DNA of 64,000 nucleotides from JAAYAY01 sp964429355 (GTDB lineage Bacteria; Planctomycetota; Planctomycetia; Pirellulales; Thermoguttaceae): positions 12,710 through 76,709 of the forward strand of contig CAYSCH010000004.1 of the NCBI GenBank assembly GCA_964429355.1, read 5' to 3'. Below, one piece after another: positions 1-8,252 of this stretch; the stretch's first letter is position 1, and each line of letters begins with the position of its first letter. The notes beneath the pieces are model-generated. The model was not told the origin of the DNA and did no database searches. It saw only the letters and a list, made by a program, of their open reading frames with translations. Made by a program: the position numbers and the translations under genes.

Positions 1-81
1 CTCGTCACTCACAGCGACCAGTTGCTCGGAATCGGCAATCGCTCCGTGGAACTTGCGGGCGGGCAGATCGTACCGGCGTGA
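1..81 (+). CDS. C-terminal end of an ABC transporter ATP-binding protein (partial)
   Basis: Frame 1 is open from the window edge to a TGA at 79-81 and gives 26 residues beginning LVTHSDQLLGIGNR. A leucine-valine-threonine-histidine stretch followed by a run ending in GGQIV is the usual end of LolD/MacB-type ABC ATPases: the His is the H-loop (switch) residue that senses the ATP gamma phosphate. Only the tail is in the window, so substrate and family cannot be given. The following sialidase starts 151 bp downstream on the same strand; whether they are co-transcribed is unknown. The match is short, so the identification is tentative. Confidence 0.5.
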   Translation, partial: LVTHSDQLLGIGNRSVELAGGQIVPA

Positions 82-232
82 GAACGGCGGTCCAGGACGG
101 GTTCCGAGACGAACGGGTTATGGGCAATCTCGGCGGCGTTCAGCAGCTTGATGTCCACGAATTGATCGGATAGGCTCAAAGCCTGCCCGGAATCAAGACT
201 CGCCTGGAAATCAGCTCGAGAGGAAAACGCCA

Positions 233-2437
233 ATGAAACGCATCCGGAGGGCGCCACTGACGGTAGTCATGCTGCTGATCACCTTGCAGTACGTCTCGGC
301 GGCAGGTGAGGTTACCATCTCCCCCTCGTTCAGCATTCCGCTCGTCGACCTCTCCCAGGACGCCGATCGCCAGGTGGTGGTCGCCGCCGGTACCGAAGAG
401 GTCTACCAGGGCCATCCGACCACCGTGCTCCTGCCTGACGGCAAGACGATCTATGCCGTCTGGACCTACAACCACGGCGGCGAGTGCGGGCCCATGAAAC
501 GAAGCGACGACGGCGGCAAGAGCTGGAGCGAGTTGCTGCCTGTGCCCGAAAGCTGGCGCAAGGTCAGGAACTGCCCGGCCATCTATCGCCTGGTCGATCC
601 CGAAGGGCAGGCCCGACTGCTGGTCTTCGCACAACTTGGCGATGGGCTGGTTTCGGCTCATTCGGAAGACGACGGCAAGACCTGGACCGACATGCGCCCG
701 ATCGAGGGCCTCAACATGGAGAAGTCGGTCATGCCCTGGTGCACGATCGTTCCCATCGAGGGCGGCAAGAAGCTCCTGGCCGGGACCAACGCCCGGCGTG
801 CCAACGATCCGGACAAGCGGTCGAACAACGTCGTTCAGAGCATCTCCAGCGACGGCGGCCTGACCTGGGGGCCCGTGCGGATCATCTGCGACATGCCGGG
901 ATTCAAGCCTTGCGAACCGTGCTTCCTCCGCTCGCCCGACGGCAAGCAGCTCCTCTGCCTGATGCGGGAGAACATGCGGACGATCAACTCGCTCTTCATG
1001 GTTTCGGACGATGAGGGCAAGACCTGGTCGCAGCCCAAGAGCGTGCAGGGATCGCTGACGGGCGACCGCCACCAGGCAAGGTACGCGGCAGACGGACGGC
1101 TGGTGATCGTCTTCCGCGACATGGCGCCCGAGAGTCCCACCCGGGGGCATTTCGTCGGCTGGGTCGGAATGTACGACGATATCGTGAATCAGCGAGAAGG
1201 CCAATATCGCCTCAAGCTGCTCCACAACTATGCCGCTACCGACTGCGGTTATCCAGGCCTGGAACTGCTGTCCGACGGCACGTTTGTGGCCACAACCTAC
1301 CTCAAGTACTGGAACGACCAACGGAAACACTCGGTGGTTTCGACTCGCTTCAAGATGGAAGAACTCGACGCCCGAGAGGATCGCACCTGCGTGGTCTTCG
1401 AAGGAAAGTCGCCGAACAAGCTGGTTTGCGACACCACGCTCCGCCGGTTGCCCGACGGGAGCTGGGTTCTGGTGATGCTGGGCGACGGCGACACGGAACC
1501 TATGCCCGCCAATCGCGTGTTCCTGGGGCGGAGTAGCGACCAGGGGAAGACCTGGTCGGCCATGGAGCCGATCAACCTGGGCGTCAAGGAGAGAGACCCG
1601 AGCAAGGCGCTCTGCCCGGTCGAACTGATGGTGCTCGGCGATCGATGCACGCTGGTCGTTTCGGTCCATAACGGCGGCTTCGGCCAGTGGAAGACCTACT
1701 TCACCCACAGCACCGACGGTTGCCGCACCTGGTCGGCGCTCGAACCGGCCCCCGGCAAGCTGGCCGATCGCTCGTTCATTCGCAACCATATCATGACCCG
1801 CGATGGGCGGATCCTGATGCCGTACCAGTGGTACACTCACTGCGACGAGGAGGCCCGCAAGATCAGCCTGGGACGATTTATCCACACGCCTCGCGATCCG
1901 CGAAACGGCGTGATCGCCAGCTCTGATGGCGGCAAGACCTGGGAAATCTACGGCAATATTCGGTTGACGGAAGACGAGAATCACCACTGCTGGGCGGAAG
2001 CGAACATTGTGGAACTGGCCGACGGCACGATTGCCATGATCATCCGCGCCGATGGCCTGGGCGGTGTGCTCTACTGCGCCGAATCGAAGGACGGCGGCCG
2101 GACGTGGCCCGAGTTTGCCGAGAAGACCGATATTCCCAATCCCGGGTCGAAAGCGACCTTGTACAGGCTGGGGGGCGATCGGGTTGCCCTCCTTCACAAC
2201 CCCAATCCGAAGCACCGCAGCCCGTTGGCTCTCTGGATCAGTTTCGACCGATTGAAGACCTGGCCCTACCGGCGCGTGCTCGTGCCCGAGTCGGTCGACA
2301 AGGGCGGATGGCTCAACTACCCAGATGGTTTCGTCAGCCCCGACGGCCGTTACCTGCATTTTGCTTTCGACGACAACCGGCATCGAGCGGTATACTATGG
2401 AGCGGCCATTCCGATGGTGCAGAAGACGGGCGACTGA
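233..2437 (+). CDS. Secreted sialidase / BNR-repeat glycosidase-like protein
   Basis: A 734-residue exported protein with a signal peptide (basic MKRIRR, then a hydrophobic stretch to about residue 24). It contains eight Asp-box (BNR) motifs of the form S-x-D-x-G-x-T-W, for example SDDGGKSW, SEDDGKTW, SSDGGLTW, SDDEGKTW, SSDQGKTW and SSDGGKTW. This pattern marks six-bladed beta-propeller sialidases (GH33-like), which cleave terminal sialic acids or related sugars from glycans. Such enzymes are abundant in planctomycetes. The start is supported by GAGAGGAAAA just before the ATG. Two propeller-like halves may be present, since Asp boxes occur in both halves of the protein. The real substrate cannot be read from the sequence. 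A degraded copy of the gene's last ~70 bp lies at 2739-2812. Confidence 0.85.
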   Translation: MKRIRRAPLTVVMLLITLQYVSAAGEVTISPSFSIPLVDLSQDADRQVVVAAGTEEVYQGHPTTVLLPDGKTIYAVWTYNHGGECGPMKRSDDGGKSWSELLPVPESWRKVRNCPAIYRLVDPEGQARLLVFAQLGDGLVSAHSEDDGKTWTDMRPIEGLNMEKSVMPWCTIVPIEGGKKLLAGTNARRANDPDKRSNNVVQSISSDGGLTWGPVRIICDMPGFKPCEPCFLRSPDGKQLLCLMRENMRTINSLFMVSDDEGKTWSQPKSVQGSLTGDRHQARYAADGRLVIVFRDMAPESPTRGHFVGWVGMYDDIVNQREGQYRLKLLHNYAATDCGYPGLELLSDGTFVATTYLKYWNDQRKHSVVSTRFKMEELDAREDRTCVVFEGKSPNKLVCDTTLRRLPDGSWVLVMLGDGDTEPMPANRVFLGRSSDQGKTWSAMEPINLGVKERDPSKALCPVELMVLGDRCTLVVSVHNGGFGQWKTYFTHSTDGCRTWSALEPAPGKLADRSFIRNHIMTRDGRILMPYQWYTHCDEEARKISLGRFIHTPRDPRNGVIASSDGGKTWEIYGNIRLTEDENHHCWAEANIVELADGTIAMIIRADGLGGVLYCAESKDGGRTWPEFAEKTDIPNPGSKATLYRLGGDRVALLHNPNPKHRSPLALWISFDRLKTWPYRRVLVPESVDKGGWLNYPDGFVSPDGRYLHFAFDDNRHRAVYYGAAIPMVQKTGD

Positions 2438-2443
2438 ATCAGG

Positions 2444-2538
2444 GTCTACGCCGAAGGCGTAGGCATTCTACAGCCTGGGGTCGCGCAGCGCACGCTGGGA
2501 AACGCCCGACGGCAAATCCCCGTACCCCAACGGGGTTC
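2444..2538 (-). repeat. Diverged copy of the ~93-bp hairpin repeat (inverted)
   Basis: Read on the minus strand this matches the repeat at 2607-2699 in order: CCCC-AACGGGG hairpin, central CGTGCGCTGCGCGACC block, then the ACGCC-TTC-GGCGT hairpin. The middle is conserved while the flanks have drifted. It begins seven bases after the sialidase stop codon and could also act as that gene's 3' hairpin. Confidence 0.7.
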
Positions 2539-2606
2539 AACAAAACGTTCCGCCCCTGATCGTCCCTTTGGAAATCGCGGAATTCAGGCCGACAACCGAC
2601 GTTGTC

Positions 2607-2699
2607 GAACCCCTTCGGGGTACATGAGACATTTCGCTTTACACACCCAGCGTGCGCTGCGCGACGCCGGGCTGGGGAATATAACGCCTTCGGCGTAGG
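2607..2699 (+). repeat. ~93-bp hairpin repeat, copy A
   Basis: This 93-bp unit is identical to 3344-3436 except for one base. It contains three hairpins in a row: CCCC-TTC-GGGG, a long central stem CCCAGCGTGCGC paired with GCGCGACGCCGGGCTGGG, and ACGCC-TTC-GGCGT. Imperfect palindromic units clustered around an IS200-like transposase resemble REP/BIME elements mobilised by RAYT proteins. The link to the transposase at 2904-3332 is inferred from position only. Confidence 0.85.
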
Positions 2700-2738
2700 C
2701 ACAAAACCATCGCTCTTACTTGAAAGGCCCCCTCTGCC

Positions 2739-2812
2739 TTCGATGACAGATGACAACCGCCACCACGCCGGATATTATGGAGCGCCGATCCCGATGGTGC
2801 AGACGGCGCGAG
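2739..2812 (+). pseudogene. Remnant of a second sialidase gene 3' end
   Basis: The stretch encodes DDNRHHAGYYGAPIPMVQ, clearly homologous to the last residues of the intact sialidase upstream (DDNRHRAVYYGAAIPMVQ, ending at 2437). The similarity begins at the TTCGA just before the Asp codons and fades after the GTGCAGA motif; the original stop codon is lost. It has no start and no catalytic region. It is most simply explained as the leftover of a tandem or recombined sialidase paralogue, now sandwiched between hairpin repeats. Confidence 0.7.
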
Positions 2813-2837
2813 AACAGGCAACCACCCGTACCCCGTC

Positions 2838-2897
2838 GTTTACTCCGAAGGAGTTGAATTTCGCAGCCCGGCGTCGCGCAGCGCACGCTGGGAAACG
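2838..2897 (-). repeat. Partial copy of the hairpin repeat, abutting the transposase gene
   Basis: CTCCGAAGGAG, then CAGCCCGGCGTCGCGCAGCG and the GCTGGGAAACGC end match the repeat in the same orientation as the copy at 2444-2538. It runs directly into the first recognisable codons of the transposase, so the repeat has replaced or fused with the 5' end of that gene. Confidence 0.65.
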
Positions 2898-2903
2898 CTC
2901 TAC

Positions 2904-3332
2904 GTGCATCTCGTGTTCTCGACCAAAGGACGCCGACCGTTTCTGCGAGATGTCACCCTTCGCGAGCACATGCATGCGTATCTTGTTGGAGTTTGCAGAA
3001 ATCAGAAGTCGCCGTCGTTGATCGTCGGTGGCACGGAGGACCACATGCACCTCCTTTGTCGGCTCGCAAAGACACTGGATGTGGCCACGTTGATCCGAGA
3101 GTTAAAGAGAGAGTCCTCCAAGTGGATCAAGCTGGAGAATCCCCGATTGAATTCGTTTCATTGGCAAGAAGGCTACGGCGCTTTTTCAGTGAGTCCGTCG
3201 CATGTCGAGACTCTTCAACGCTATATTGGGACTCAGCCCGAACACCATCACCGAGAGACCTTCCAAGACGAATTCCGCCGTATATGCAGCAAATACGGGA
3301 TTCAGATCGATGAAAGGTATGTATGGGAGTGA
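2904..3332 (+). CDS. IS200/RAYT-like Y1 transposase, N-terminus replaced by repeat
   Basis: The 142-residue product belongs to the Y1 (HUH) transposase superfamily that handles single-stranded DNA (IS200/IS605 TnpA and REP-associated RAYT proteins). Visible hallmarks are the opening VHLVFSTKGRRPFL, the metal-binding HUH motif in EDHMHLL, and the catalytic tyrosine in LQRYIGTQPEHH. The first in-frame start codon is the GTG at 2904; the reading frame continues upstream (Thr-Leu-Tyr, as the family normally has) but into repeat sequence without a start. The first eight or so residues are therefore missing or supplied by the repeat. The gene sits inside a group of four hairpin repeats, two in each orientation, as expected for a RAYT with its target repeats. 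Activity is uncertain because of the damaged start. Confidence 0.75.
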   Translation: MHLVFSTKGRRPFLRDVTLREHMHAYLVGVCRNQKSPSLIVGGTEDHMHLLCRLAKTLDVATLIRELKRESSKWIKLENPRLNSFHWQEGYGAFSVSPSHVETLQRYIGTQPEHHHRETFQDEFRRICSKYGIQIDERYVWE

Positions 3333-3343
3333 ACGTGTCTGTT

Positions 3344-3436
3344 GAACCCCTTCGGGGTACATGAGACATTTCGCTTTACAGACCCAGCGTGCGCTGCGCG
3401 ACGCCGGGCTGGGGAATATAACGCCTTCGGCGTAGG
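3344..3436 (+). repeat. ~93-bp hairpin repeat, copy C
   Basis: Same 93-bp sequence and orientation as 2607-2699, with one substitution (ACAGACCC instead of ACACACCC). It lies 12 bp downstream of the transposase stop. The near identity of the two flanking copies, compared with the diverged inverted copies, points to recent duplication or movement. Confidence 0.85.
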
Positions 3437-3556
3437 TGAAGAAATACCACCACCGCTACGGGAGGAGAACCTTTTTGATGACACGGTGGGGTGGAAGGGG
3501 GGGAAAACGGGCACAATCCGCGACCGAAAATAGGGCGTTGTTATCTCAAGCCGGCA

Positions 3557-5125
3557 TCACAAACCGGTCCAATCGATCGGCTGGCCGTCGCTTCTCTGGA
3601 ACAGCCGCAACAACATCTCCGGTTTCACTTCTATCGAGATTCGTCGAACGCTGCCGTCGAACATGGCGGCCAGGAACAGACCGCCCGCGTCGACGAACAG
3701 GCCCCGGCCCGGAGCGGCCGGATCGAATGCGTAGTCCTGCGGGGCCGTCCAGGGGACAGCCAGTTCGGGCTTCACCTGCACCACCGCAATCGTGTTGCTC
3801 GATCCGTCGGAGATCTGACTGAATCTGGGCGCCTTGGGACCGCCGAAGGCCGCGCCCTCGCCGACGGGAACCTGGAATGTCGTGTGGCCTGGTGCCAGCC
3901 CGATTTCACCCCCCCTGTAAATATCAGGCATTTGCTCGACTAGCGATCTATTGTGGGCGCTATCCCATGGTTCGTCGAGATGGAACCGTTCGTAGAGCTT
4001 CTGCTGGTCGACGAACGGCAGGAGATGGACCCGCCAACTCAGACCCGTCTTTCCCTCCTTGTCGCGAACCTCATCACGAGGCGGAAACATCGCGTACACA
4101 TCGTGATAGTTGTGCATCGCCAACATGATCTGCTTGAACCGGTCGTTATTTTCGCGTTGGTGAGCGAGTCCCCTCATGGCCACCATCGTCGTTGCCAGAA
4201 ACTCCGCCGTCTTGACAACTGTCTCGGGACCGGCAAGGCGGATGACGAGCCGGTCGCCTTCAACCGTGCACGTAATCAAAGGCAGCAGGCTGGCCAGCGC
4301 GTCGCGAGGAATTCGCCGCTGCACTTCGGGCTGCGCCCGATAGGCGGCTTCCACGAGTTTGGGCAGGTAATCGCGGAGGTTCTCGGCGGCGCGGCCCGAA
4401 GCCGATTGGACGACTGCCTCGAATCGGGCGGTGCCGGGATCCGTACCGAGGGCCGCCCAGAGAATGCCTTCGCTCACGACGCTGCTTGGGCCACCGCCCA
4501 AGACTGCCGGCAAGGTCGGCTGAAGTTCGACCAACGTCCGGCGAATGAAGTCGGGAGGCAGCAGCAAGACCTGCACCGGGAAATCGCCAACCGCTTCAAA
4601 GGCCGGTCGCAGTTCTTTTCGCGGCGACGGAACAAGCTGACCGAGCTGCGCCGCAACGTCGACTCCCGGCTCGGGCCCGGCCACCAGCATGCCTTGGTAA
4701 GTTCCAGTCGATACGTTTGGCTCGCCCCCCAGGTAGCCGAGCAGGCTCGTCTTGTCTGTTTGCGGAGTTTCTTTCAAGAAGATGAAGGCACACTGCGCGC
4801 GACCGGAGTAGGGGATGCCGAGAGTGGCATAGATCACCTGTCCGTCGGCGGCTTTGCGAAGGGCCTCGATCCAGTTCTTGGCGGCATTCGCAAGTGCCGG
4901 GGGCGAATTGCCGCCGGCGAAGGCGGCAGCGAACTGCTGGAACGATTCCGGCAAGGCAAGCCGGTTCGTATCCACCTTGACCACAAGGAACGTCGGTTCG
5001 GAGATGAACGGTTCGACGTTCGTGATATCGTCGGAAAGGGCAAGTTGTGCTTGTCCGAACATGAGGAACCAACAGCAAGCGGCCGCCGTCGGGATCGTCA
5101 GTCGTGGATTGGCAGTGGCAGTCAT
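3557..5125 (-). CDS. DUF1559-domain secreted protein (planctomycete type)
   Basis: A 522-residue protein with an N-terminal hydrophobic signal segment (about residues 12-32) and a C-terminal DUF1559-like region. The latter is seen from the motif RFKQIMLAMHNYHD, the block GLSWRVHLLPFVDQQKLY and WDSAHNRSLVEQMPDIYR, typical of the large planctomycete family related to type II pseudopilins. The N-terminal 300 residues lack a recognisable catalytic motif. Most DUF1559 proteins begin with a prepilin leader; here the domain sits at the C-terminus after a secreted region, so it is not a standard pseudopilin. It is the last gene of a minus-strand run starting with an ECF sigma factor and follows the 519-residue protein by 35 bp. 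Function unknown; cell-envelope location is inferred. Confidence 0.75.
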   Translation of the reverse strand: MTATANPRLTIPTAAACCWFLMFGQAQLALSDDITNVEPFISEPTFLVVKVDTNRLALPESFQQFAAAFAGGNSPPALANAAKNWIEALRKAADGQVIYATLGIPYSGRAQCAFIFLKETPQTDKTSLLGYLGGEPNVSTGTYQGMLVAGPEPGVDVAAQLGQLVPSPRKELRPAFEAVGDFPVQVLLLPPDFIRRTLVELQPTLPAVLGGGPSSVVSEGILWAALGTDPGTARFEAVVQSASGRAAENLRDYLPKLVEAAYRAQPEVQRRIPRDALASLLPLITCTVEGDRLVIRLAGPETVVKTAEFLATTMVAMRGLAHQRENNDRFKQIMLAMHNYHDVYAMFPPRDEVRDKEGKTGLSWRVHLLPFVDQQKLYERFHLDEPWDSAHNRSLVEQMPDIYRGGEIGLAPGHTTFQVPVGEGAAFGGPKAPRFSQISDGSSNTIAVVQVKPELAVPWTAPQDYAFDPAAPGRGLFVDAGGLFLAAMFDGSVRRISIEVKPEMLLRLFQRSDGQPIDWTGL

Positions 5126-5160
5126 GGGTCCGGTTTCCTTGCTTTCGAGCGGATTGCGCG

Positions 5161-6720
5161 TTACTTGGAGGCCTTGGCAAATCGAAGAACGAGCTGGTAG
5201 CGAATGGTGGGCATTTCGTGCCCGCTGAGGACCGCCTGATCACCCTGGCAGCGATAGGCAAGCAGCTTGCCGGTGAACGGATCGACGGGGGAGGGAAGCG
5301 GAAGATCGTCGAGGGTGGCGGGGAGCTTGCCGCCGCTAGCTGCGCCGTACATGCGGATCGCTTCTACGGTTTGCAGGAGCGCCAACTGCTGATCGAACTT
5401 GGCGGCCGCCGCGCGAGCACTGCCAAGGGCCGGCAGCAACATCGTCGCGGGAGCGGCGATCATGCCGGCGCGCTCCATCGCCTCGCTGGGGTGGCCGTTG
5501 AAGGGGAGGTCGCGGGTCGCGGCAGTAGCCTGCCAGTAGGGAAGACAGGTCCATTTGAAAGCGCGGTCCCTCGACTCCTCATAGCACCGAACGACTGCCA
5601 GGAATACGGTTTGCGCCGTCGGATAGGTTTCGACCTGTTCACGGCTCAGACCACACTCCTCGACGAGATACCGTTTTGCGCTGGGATAGGCCACGGCGAT
5701 GAATCCTACCAGGGCAGCGCGGACATTGGCGGGATCGTTGCCCATCTTCGAAAGGCCGAACTCTTGCGAAAGCCCTCCGAGTTCCGACGCCAGACGATCG
5801 ACGAAGTCTTGCCAGTATCCGGCGGGTCGGGGAGTCTCGTTCACTTCTCGTAGCGATTTCAATTGGAGGTAGAGAAACTGGCGTTCGGCCGCCAGGCAGT
5901 GCGACAGGTCGATCGCCGGGCGCGGTATCGAGGCAAAGGCCCAATAGAGATTCGGCGCGTCCTCGTGCTGCAGGAGATACAGGGCATCGTCCCAGGCAAT
6001 TCCACTGCAGGCAAATCCCACGAGGCTCGAAACGAGGAAGTCGTCCTGGCCAAGATGCCGGGCCTGAGTGTACATCTGGCCCAGAATCGCGATGGCATCG
6101 TCGATGCGGCCTTCGGCAATGGCGACCTTGCAGCGGAGGTTCTGTGTACGGGCCAACTCTCGCATCAACTGCATTTCGGGCAGCAGAAACGCGATCGGGT
6201 CGTCGACCGTGCGAACGTTGCGTTCCATATCGAATCGCTCTCGCCGACTGGCCTCCGCCAGAAAGCTCCGCTGGAACGACGTGAGTTCCAGGAACTTCTT
6301 GACCTCTTCCAGAGGCAGTTCCCCCGGCGTCATCGTCAGCCAACTCATCGGCGGAACCTGGTGGATGTCCTTCCCTTCCTGCCGCGATCGATCATCTGCC
6401 TGGTCGTAAATCTCGAACAGGCGTTTGTGTGCCGGGTCCTGCTCCAGGTACCCCATGGCCATGAGGTAGAAGATGGCCGCATTGCCGTCCAGCATGTCGA
6501 ACTGGTCGGGAATCAAGTGGTACTTCAAGGCAGGTCGCGGTTCGGGTTTCGGATGGAGCGTCATTTCCATCGTATACACGTTCAAGCCGGACCGTTCATC
6601 GCGCTCAACGAGCCAACCACCCTCCCTCGTCGGCTCGCCACTCCAGAGGTTGGAGGTGGATAGAACGGCAGCCAAGGCATACGGGGCGGCCGCCAGGATT
6701 GTTGATCGACAGCGTCTCAT
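5161..6720 (-). CDS. Secreted hypothetical protein of the ECF operon
   Basis: 519 residues with a signal peptide (MRRCRSTILAAAPYALAAVL). No catalytic motif is recognised. The body is mostly helical-looking with repeated Leu/Ala segments (for example residues 190-270), possibly TPR-like. The last 80 residues (QTVEAIRMYGAASGGKLPATLDD followed by PVDPFTGK) resemble the ends of planctomycete proteins that share the pseudopilin-like 'AI..Y....G.LP..L.DL..P.DP..GK' pattern. It lies 56 bp downstream of the one-TM protein and 35 bp upstream of the DUF1559 gene, so all four genes probably form one operon. Function unknown. Confidence 0.7.
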   Translation of the reverse strand: MRRCRSTILAAAPYALAAVLSTSNLWSGEPTREGGWLVERDERSGLNVYTMEMTLHPKPEPRPALKYHLIPDQFDMLDGNAAIFYLMAMGYLEQDPAHKRLFEIYDQADDRSRQEGKDIHQVPPMSWLTMTPGELPLEEVKKFLELTSFQRSFLAEASRRERFDMERNVRTVDDPIAFLLPEMQLMRELARTQNLRCKVAIAEGRIDDAIAILGQMYTQARHLGQDDFLVSSLVGFACSGIAWDDALYLLQHEDAPNLYWAFASIPRPAIDLSHCLAAERQFLYLQLKSLREVNETPRPAGYWQDFVDRLASELGGLSQEFGLSKMGNDPANVRAALVGFIAVAYPSAKRYLVEECGLSREQVETYPTAQTVFLAVVRCYEESRDRAFKWTCLPYWQATAATRDLPFNGHPSEAMERAGMIAAPATMLLPALGSARAAAAKFDQQLALLQTVEAIRMYGAASGGKLPATLDDLPLPSPVDPFTGKLLAYRCQGDQAVLSGHEMPTIRYQLVLRFAKASK

Positions 6721-6776
6721 GGTCGCTCCTCATACCGGCCGAGGTCGCCGGAAGAACAGGGGTTACGTTGAGATCG

Positions 6777-7487
6777 TCACAGCACGAAACCAGGGGAATC
6801 GTGGAGCAGCTCCCGAAGCAGATGTTCGCGGGTAGTTCCCGGCGACAGCGGCGAATTCGACTCGGCTTCCCGCGTTCCCTTTGGAGGATTCTTCCCATCT
6901 CGGGCTTCCGTTGCAGACTCGTCGATCGAGGCCAGCATTTCCGTCGAGTCGTTGGCCAGGTGCGGCAAGGACATTCCGGCTCGCAGGCGGGGGCCGCGGC
7001 GTCCGGAGACCGCAGTCTCGTAGGGGGCCGAGAGGGCGAGAACCGCAGCATCCACGGTCCTCAAGGTCTTGATGCCAGGAGACGGCGCACTGGGGCGGGA
7101 TTCGGGGGTCTCGGCGGCCGGCAAGTTGTTCGCCGGCAAGTCCCGGCCCCCGTCGCGGATAGAATAAGCCGCCGTGGGCGGAGAATCGCTCTGGGCCCCT
7201 GGCTGCGTCATCACCAGGAACATCGCCAAGGCTCCAACCAGGGCACCGCACGCCCACGAGCCGGCCACGAGGGTCGCCGGGCGGTAACGGCGTTGCCGCT
7301 CGGCGATTCCGGGCACCTCGCCGAGCGGATCGGCCAGCGCCATCCTCTCCAGGGCGAAGCCGTCGAGCTGAACGGGACGTGGTCGGCTTTTCCTGAGTTT
7401 CCGCTCAATCGCCGACAGCCGCTCCGGAAAGTCGGTGCGATCGGAGTCACTGATCGGATCGATCGGTGACTGGTTGTCTTGGTTCAT
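6777..7487 (-). CDS. One-TM membrane protein, putative anti-sigma partner
   Basis: 236 residues. The N-terminal ~70 are charged and cytoplasmic in style, followed by one hydrophobic helix (about residues 75-93, WACGALVGALAMFLVM) and a Pro/Ser/Ala-rich probable extracytoplasmic tail. The start codon is 9 bp from the ECF sigma stop, implying translational coupling. One-TM proteins encoded directly after an ECF sigma factor are usually its anti-sigma factor; no zinc-binding HxxxCxxC (ZAS) motif is present in the N-terminal part, so this is inference from position and topology. Confidence 0.6.
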   Translation of the reverse strand: MNQDNQSPIDPISDSDRTDFPERLSAIERKLRKSRPRPVQLDGFALERMALADPLGEVPGIAERQRRYRPATLVAGSWACGALVGALAMFLVMTQPGAQSDSPPTAAYSIRDGGRDLPANNLPAAETPESRPSAPSPGIKTLRTVDAAVLALSAPYETAVSGRRGPRLRAGMSLPHLANDSTEMLASIDESATEARDGKNPPKGTREAESNSPLSPGTTREHLLRELLHDSPGFVL

Positions 7488-7496
7488 GATCGTATC

Positions 7497-7982
7497 CTAA
7501 CTTTCAAGTTTCCCGTTCATCATTGCACCGAGCAGCCATAACGCCTTGTGGTAGCGGCGATGAGCGGCGCTGGTGGAAATACCGACCAATTGGGCGACCT
7601 GCTCGAACGGCAGGTCACCCCAGGTTTTCGCGACCACGATCTCGCGTTCCAGCGGCGGCAACTGCTCGAGCATGGCGGTCAACTCCTCGCTGTCGATGTC
7701 CGAACCCTCATCGACGAACCATGCAACTCGGTCCTGGCCGGCCCGGCGGAGGTGTTTCTCACGGCGACCTTCTCCCCGGGCGAGGTTCATCGCCCGTCGG
7801 CGAACTGTGTGGAACAGCCATGCCACCGGATGATCGGGCATGGGTTCCTGGCGTAACAGGTCAATCAAGGCTTCCTGGAGGGCATCGTCGGGCGCCCGGC
7901 ACCACTGGCGAGCGTAGAGTGCCAGGGCCGCACCGTGAGCGTCGATCAGATGCTGGAGTTGCTCGCCGTCGATACGATTCAC
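7497..7982 (-). CDS. ECF-type RNA polymerase sigma factor
   Basis: A short sigma factor with a region 2 stretch (YARQWCRAPDDALQEALIDL and HPVAWLFHTVRRRAMNLAR) and a region 4 helix-turn-helix (LPPLEREIVVAKTW, then QVAQLVGISTSAAHRRY). It directs RNA polymerase to a specific promoter set, probably including its own operon. The GTG at 7982 is chosen because it is preceded by AAAAGGGGCGG and puts the family's usual N-terminus at residue 1 (161 aa). The frame stays open upstream to an ATG at 8180, which would add 66 low-complexity residues. It is transcribed divergently from the SDR gene. The downstream genes encode a one-TM protein and two secreted proteins, a layout common in planctomycetes. Confidence 0.85.
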   Translation of the reverse strand: MNRIDGEQLQHLIDAHGAALALYARQWCRAPDDALQEALIDLLRQEPMPDHPVAWLFHTVRRRAMNLARGEGRREKHLRRAGQDRVAWFVDEGSDIDSEELTAMLEQLPPLEREIVVAKTWGDLPFEQVAQLVGISTSAAHRRYHKALWLLGAMMNGKLES

Positions 7983-8252
7983 TTGCTCACTACCGCCCCT
8001 TTTGGCCACCACTTTGCGGTCGAGACGTGGTCGCGTCCTACACAAAGAAGTCCCCGCCCGCACCGGAATATCCCACGCTTGTCCAGAAATCTCCCGAAAC
8101 GCCGGTGGCATCGCCTGCCGCCTCATCGTCCCAATCGCGACCCACGGGGTCAAGCAGGCGGCCGCCTGACTGGCCGACAAGCCCGGCTGCCGTTATGATC
8201 GTGTCTCAATCAATCCCACGAGAACGACATGGCGAAGTGAAAGAACAGTTCG

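Noticed and set aside
176..2383. A 735-codon open frame opposite the sialidase
   Set aside because: It is the antisense shadow of a high-GC gene; the plus-strand frame has signal peptide and Asp boxes.
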